A program made the translations under genes and the position numbers. The notes below the pieces were generated by a model, which saw nothing but the letters and a program-made list of their open reading frames with translations, had not been told where the DNA came from and made no database searches. Source: Burkholderia lata (GTDB lineage: Bacteria; Pseudomonadota; Gammaproteobacteria; Burkholderiales; Burkholderiaceae). Taken from it: a stretch of 64,000 bases of DNA. The stretch lies in the NCBI RefSeq assembly GCF_902499335.1, contig NZ_CABVQK010000003.1, positions 186,001-250,000 on the forward strand, given 5' to 3'. Shown piece by piece: positions 61,281-64,000 of this stretch (position 1 is the stretch's first letter; each line of letters begins with the position of its first letter).

Positions 61281-63592
61281 CGGTCATCTCCTTGGTCGGG
61301 TGGGCTCGGCGTGACGAACGGCAGCGTGCGATGACGCACGCCCGTGAGCGAATACAGCGCATTCGCCACGGCCGCCGCGATCGGCGGCGTGCCCGCTTCG
61401 CCGACGCCGTGCGGCTCGGTCCCGCCTGCCACGACTTGCGTGACGATCTCGGGACACGTCTCCATGTTGACGAGCGGATAGCTGTCGAAATAATGCTGCG
61501 CGACCTGCCCGTTCTCGATCGTGATCGCCTGCTCGAGCGCGGCCGACAACCCGAAGATGATCCCGCTTTCCATCTGCTGCTCGACCAGGTTCGGATTCAC
61601 GGCCAGCCCGCAGTCGATCACGCAGACCACGCGCGTCACGCGAAAGCCGTCACTTTCCTGCCGGACTTCGGCGACTTGCGCGACCACGCTACCGAACGAC
61701 TCATGCATCGCCACGCCGCGTGCGCGCCGCGCGCCCGTCTTGTCACGCCATGCCAGCGGCGAACGCCAGCCGGACAGCGCGACGAGCGCGCGCAACACGG
61801 CCGCATGGCGCTGGTGCGCCGGCTGCTTGAGCATGTCGAGGCGAAACTGGATCGGGTCTTTCCGTGCCAGCACGGCCATCTCGTCGATGAAGCTCTCGAC
61901 AAAGAATGCCTGATGCGAGTGCCCGACGGAGCGCCAGTAGCCAACCGGAACCGGGAGCGTCACCGTATTGTGCTGGACGAGTATGTTCTCGCATTCGTAG
62001 GGCAGGTCGAATGCGCCTTCCGCCGTGGTGGCGTCGGGCAACCATTTCGCGGCGAGGCTCGGCATGCCGAACGTGCGAGGCATCGCCTGCGCGCTGATCG
62101 ACTGGCTCGCCGACACGCCTTTCCATGCGACCAGCCTGCCGCTCGCATCGATAGCGCCGCTGTATCTCGCCACGCAAGCCGGGCGGTAGAAGTCGTGCGT
62201 CATGTCCTGCGGGCGCGACCAGATCGTCTGCACGGGCCTTCCCTTCGCATGAAGCGCGATCGCGGCGGCCTGCGTGATGAAGTCGACCTCGAGCCGCCGG
62301 CCGAATGCGCCGCCGATCAATTGCTGATTCACGGCCACCTTGTCTTCGTCCAGGCCCAGCAGCGCGGCGACTGCCTTGCGTGCCACCATGGGGGCCTGCG
62401 TGCCGCACCAGATCGTTGCCGATTCGTCCTCGACCAGCACCGTGCAATTCATCGGCTCCAGCGGCCCGTGAGCCAGGTAGGGCACTTCGTACTGCGCGAC
62501 CAGCGGCTTCGCGTGGCTCAGCGCGGCATCGGCGTCGCCGGCGGCGTAGAACACGTGGCGGCCCTCATCGTCGTCGAGGGCGTGCGTCAACGCCGTGCGG
62601 ACACCTGCGGTATTCACGCCGGCAGCCGGCCCGTGATCCCACGTGACCGACAACTGGCACGACGTCCGCATCGCGATGAAGGGATTGTCGGCAATGACGG
62701 CAACGCCGCCCGTTCCGCCGTTGTATGGCTCGATCCTGAAGATGCCGGTCACGCCCTTCCGGCTGGCAACGCCGGACGGGTTGAAATCCAGCGCCTTTCC
62801 GCCAAGTGTCGGACACATCGTGACGCTCGCGTACAGGAGCTTGTCCGGAAGCACGTCGATGCCATAGCGCGCGCTGCCGTCGAGTTTCGAGTGCGCCTCG
62901 ATGCGACCCAATCGTTTCCCGACCAGCGTGAACGTCTTCGGGTCCTTCAGGTCGACGTGTGTCGGGCGCGGCACGTCCCGCGCGAGCTGGACAAGTGCGC
63001 CGTACGTCGCCGAGCGTCCCGAACGATGCAGCACCATGCCGGCCTTCGTCTCGCATTCCGCGACGGGCACCTGCCAAAGCTTCGCCGCAGCGCTGCACAA
63101 CATGATGCGGGCCGTGGCGCCGGCCTCGCGCATGGGCCCCCACAGATCGATCATGCTCGTCGATCCTCCCGTGACCATCGAACCCAGATAGCGTGCTCCA
63201 TGGCGCACCAGCGCCGCTGCGCCGCGGGCGAGCAGGCTGTCATCATCGGGGCGAAACGGCAGGCCGTCGGCCAGCGATTCACGGTCCTTGTAGATCGTGT
63301 CGAGCGGAGACATGACGATGCGGACCCGCGACCAGTCTGCATCGAGCTCTTCCGCCAGCAACATGGCCGCGCCGGTATGTATCCCCTGGCCCATTTCGGA
63401 TTTGCTCATGACGATCGTCACGTCGTTAGCGGAACTGATCATCACCCAACCGTTCAGCGGCACATCGACACGAGACATCTCCAGCTGTGCGGGTATCCCC
63501 AGCCGGTCGTCGGGACGCCACCATGCCCAGCCGATCACCAGCATCCCCGCCGCGCCCGCACTGCCCAACAGGAAGGTTCTGCGCTTCACCAT
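61208..63592 (-). CDS. iorB: Molybdopterin subunit of a molybdenum hydroxylase (IorB type)
   Basis: A 794-residue large subunit of the IorB/aldehyde-dehydrogenase-like group. A Tat signal (KRRTFLLGSAGAAGMLVIG) directs it to the periplasm. Cofactor-binding segments include MSKSEMGQGIHTG, IGGAFGRRLEVDF and, near the C-terminus, GGTEPHGVGEAGTPP with the catalytic Glu of the family (GVGEAG). The start at 63592 places the twin-arginine motif at the N-terminus; the ATG at 63625 would add 11 residues. The C-terminal tail (about 30 residues after the expected end) runs into the iorA gene in another frame and looks like a lost stop codon. Substrate unknown. Confidence 0.9.
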   Translation of the reverse strand: MVKRRTFLLGSAGAAGMLVIGWAWWRPDDRLGIPAQLEMSRVDVPLNGWVMISSANDVTIVMSKSEMGQGIHTGAAMLLAEELDADWSRVRIVMSPLDTIYKDRESLADGLPFRPDDDSLLARGAAALVRHGARYLGSMVTGGSTSMIDLWGPMREAGATARIMLCSAAAKLWQVPVAECETKAGMVLHRSGRSATYGALVQLARDVPRPTHVDLKDPKTFTLVGKRLGRIEAHSKLDGSARYGIDVLPDKLLYASVTMCPTLGGKALDFNPSGVASRKGVTGIFRIEPYNGGTGGVAVIADNPFIAMRTSCQLSVTWDHGPAAGVNTAGVRTALTHALDDDEGRHVFYAAGDADAALSHAKPLVAQYEVPYLAHGPLEPMNCTVLVEDESATIWCGTQAPMVARKAVAALLGLDEDKVAVNQQLIGGAFGRRLEVDFITQAAAIALHAKGRPVQTIWSRPQDMTHDFYRPACVARYSGAIDASGRLVAWKGVSASQSISAQAMPRTFGMPSLAAKWLPDATTAEGAFDLPYECENILVQHNTVTLPVPVGYWRSVGHSHQAFFVESFIDEMAVLARKDPIQFRLDMLKQPAHQRHAAVLRALVALSGWRSPLAWRDKTGARRARGVAMHESFGSVVAQVAEVRQESDGFRVTRVVCVIDCGLAVNPNLVEQQMESGIIFGLSAALEQAITIENGQVAQHYFDSYPLVNMETCPEIVTQVVAGGTEPHGVGEAGTPPIAAAVANALYSLTGVRHRTLPFVTPSPPDQGDDRWCQSVSTGKPLTSIPSPPPRCSG

Positions 63593-63721
63593 GATGTGGC
63601 CGCCGACATGCGTTGATCGAGTCACCGCGCATCCAGCGCATCACGCTGCGCGTCTCGACAATTCAATGTTTCAAACACAATCCGTCATTTCATTGCTGCT
63701 GCAATCACCTATATTAGTCAC

Positions 63722-63757
63722 TGATATCGGCAACTGAGAACCTGAATGTGATATCGG
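63722..63757. promoter_or_regulatory. Direct repeat in the divergent promoter region of iorB
   Basis: TGATATCGG occurs at 63722-63730 and 63749-63757, 27 bp apart, in the 281-bp AT-richer gap between iorB (minus) and the gene at 63874 (plus). It is a candidate regulator site; no adjacent regulator is visible. Confidence 0.35.
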
Positions 63758-63873
63758 TTTGAAACAAGCGCTGAAGACGCTGCCTGCCGCGGCCGGATGA
63801 ATATGCGTGGCTGCCGGGGCGCGAAGCGCGTCGTGCCAACCGCTTCGAACGCACCGCCAACCGGAGGTCGTTG

Positions 63874-64000
63874 ATGCTTGTCGATGAGGTTCACGCGTTG
63901 CTGCTTGACCTTCCGGCTCCGTGGCGAGAAGCGTTCAAACGTCACGGTCTTGACCTGGCCGGTTCGGGCACGCCCGAGGAGACGGCGAATCGACTGGGCC
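63874..64000 (+). CDS. Unrecognised protein, N-terminus only
   Basis: Starts MLVDEVHALLLDLPAPWREA with GGAGG 7 nt upstream, which makes it a convincing gene start, and runs off the right edge after 42 codons. Too little is present for identification. Confidence 0.7.
   Translation, partial: MLVDEVHALLLDLPAPWREAFKRHGLDLAGSGTPEETANRLG

Noticed and set aside
1-64000. CRISPR arrays, tRNA/rRNA genes, insertion sequences, prophage
   Set aside because: Looked for and not seen: no regularly spaced direct repeats, no transposase or integrase motifs, no tRNA-like segments recognised.

Overview
The window reads as chromosomal DNA of a Burkholderia-type betaproteobacterium. The DNA is GC-rich, gene density is high, start/stop overlaps are frequent, and the content is typical of the genus (GntR/FCD-controlled catabolic clusters, several sigma-54 activators, a Fur-boxed siderophore locus). 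The genus is inferred from gene content and style; no rRNA or tRNA is present to confirm it. I saw no CRISPR array, insertion sequence or prophage.

0-11 kb is a catabolic island. On the left, a luciferase-like monooxygenase (cut by the window edge), a flavin reductase fused to a Nudix-like domain, an alpha/beta hydrolase and an AA_synth-family protein run leftward. A DUF1330 protein, a GntR regulator, a free-standing Nudix-like protein, a PotABCD-type ABC importer, a second GntR paralogue and succinate-semialdehyde dehydrogenase run rightward. The gene set fits oxygenolytic opening of an N-heterocycle that drains to succinic semialdehyde. Five copies of a TGGYATWCCA operator tie the promoters together. 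A HAD phosphatase, a WG-repeat protein, an unusual 703-residue radical-SAM protein and a membrane protein follow (11-16 kb).

16-25 kb is an iron-uptake locus: an OmpR-type two-component system diverges from a Fur-boxed operon encoding a FecB-like binding protein, FecCD permease, ATPase, TonB-dependent receptor and a PiuC/YbiX-type hydroxylase. An MHS-family transporter follows.

28-41.6 kb holds a sigma-54 activator with a C-terminal helical (TPR-like) half, then a sigma-54 promoter with an upstream palindrome, then a tightly coupled eight-gene operon. The operon encodes a LodA/GoxA-type quinoprotein oxidase, its LodB-type flavoprotein, a c-type cytochrome, a VioB-like ferritin-domain protein, an M61 peptidase, a SnoaL-like protein and two unrecognised proteins.

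41.8-61 kb contains what I consider the most interesting system. It is a peptidase-containing ABC exporter (C39 type, with two cyclic-nucleotide-binding-like domains) with its HlyD adaptor, outer-membrane factor, parvulin and double-FHA membrane protein, plus a sigma-54 activator as the last gene of the operon. Beside it lie a PP2C phosphatase, a transmembrane Ser/Thr kinase, an LRAT-fold protein and two small peptides with double-glycine-type leaders. Three sigma-54 promoters serve the exporter operon, one peptide/phosphatase unit and the LRAT gene. The picture is of a secreted-peptide system under sigma-54 and Ser/Thr-phosphorylation control. A caspase-FGE fusion and two DUF4399 proteins lie next to it.

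The window ends with an IorB/IorA-type molybdenum hydroxylase pair and the start of an unrecognised gene. A diverged dispersed repeat with a covarying hairpin occurs at 25.5 and 41.6 kb.
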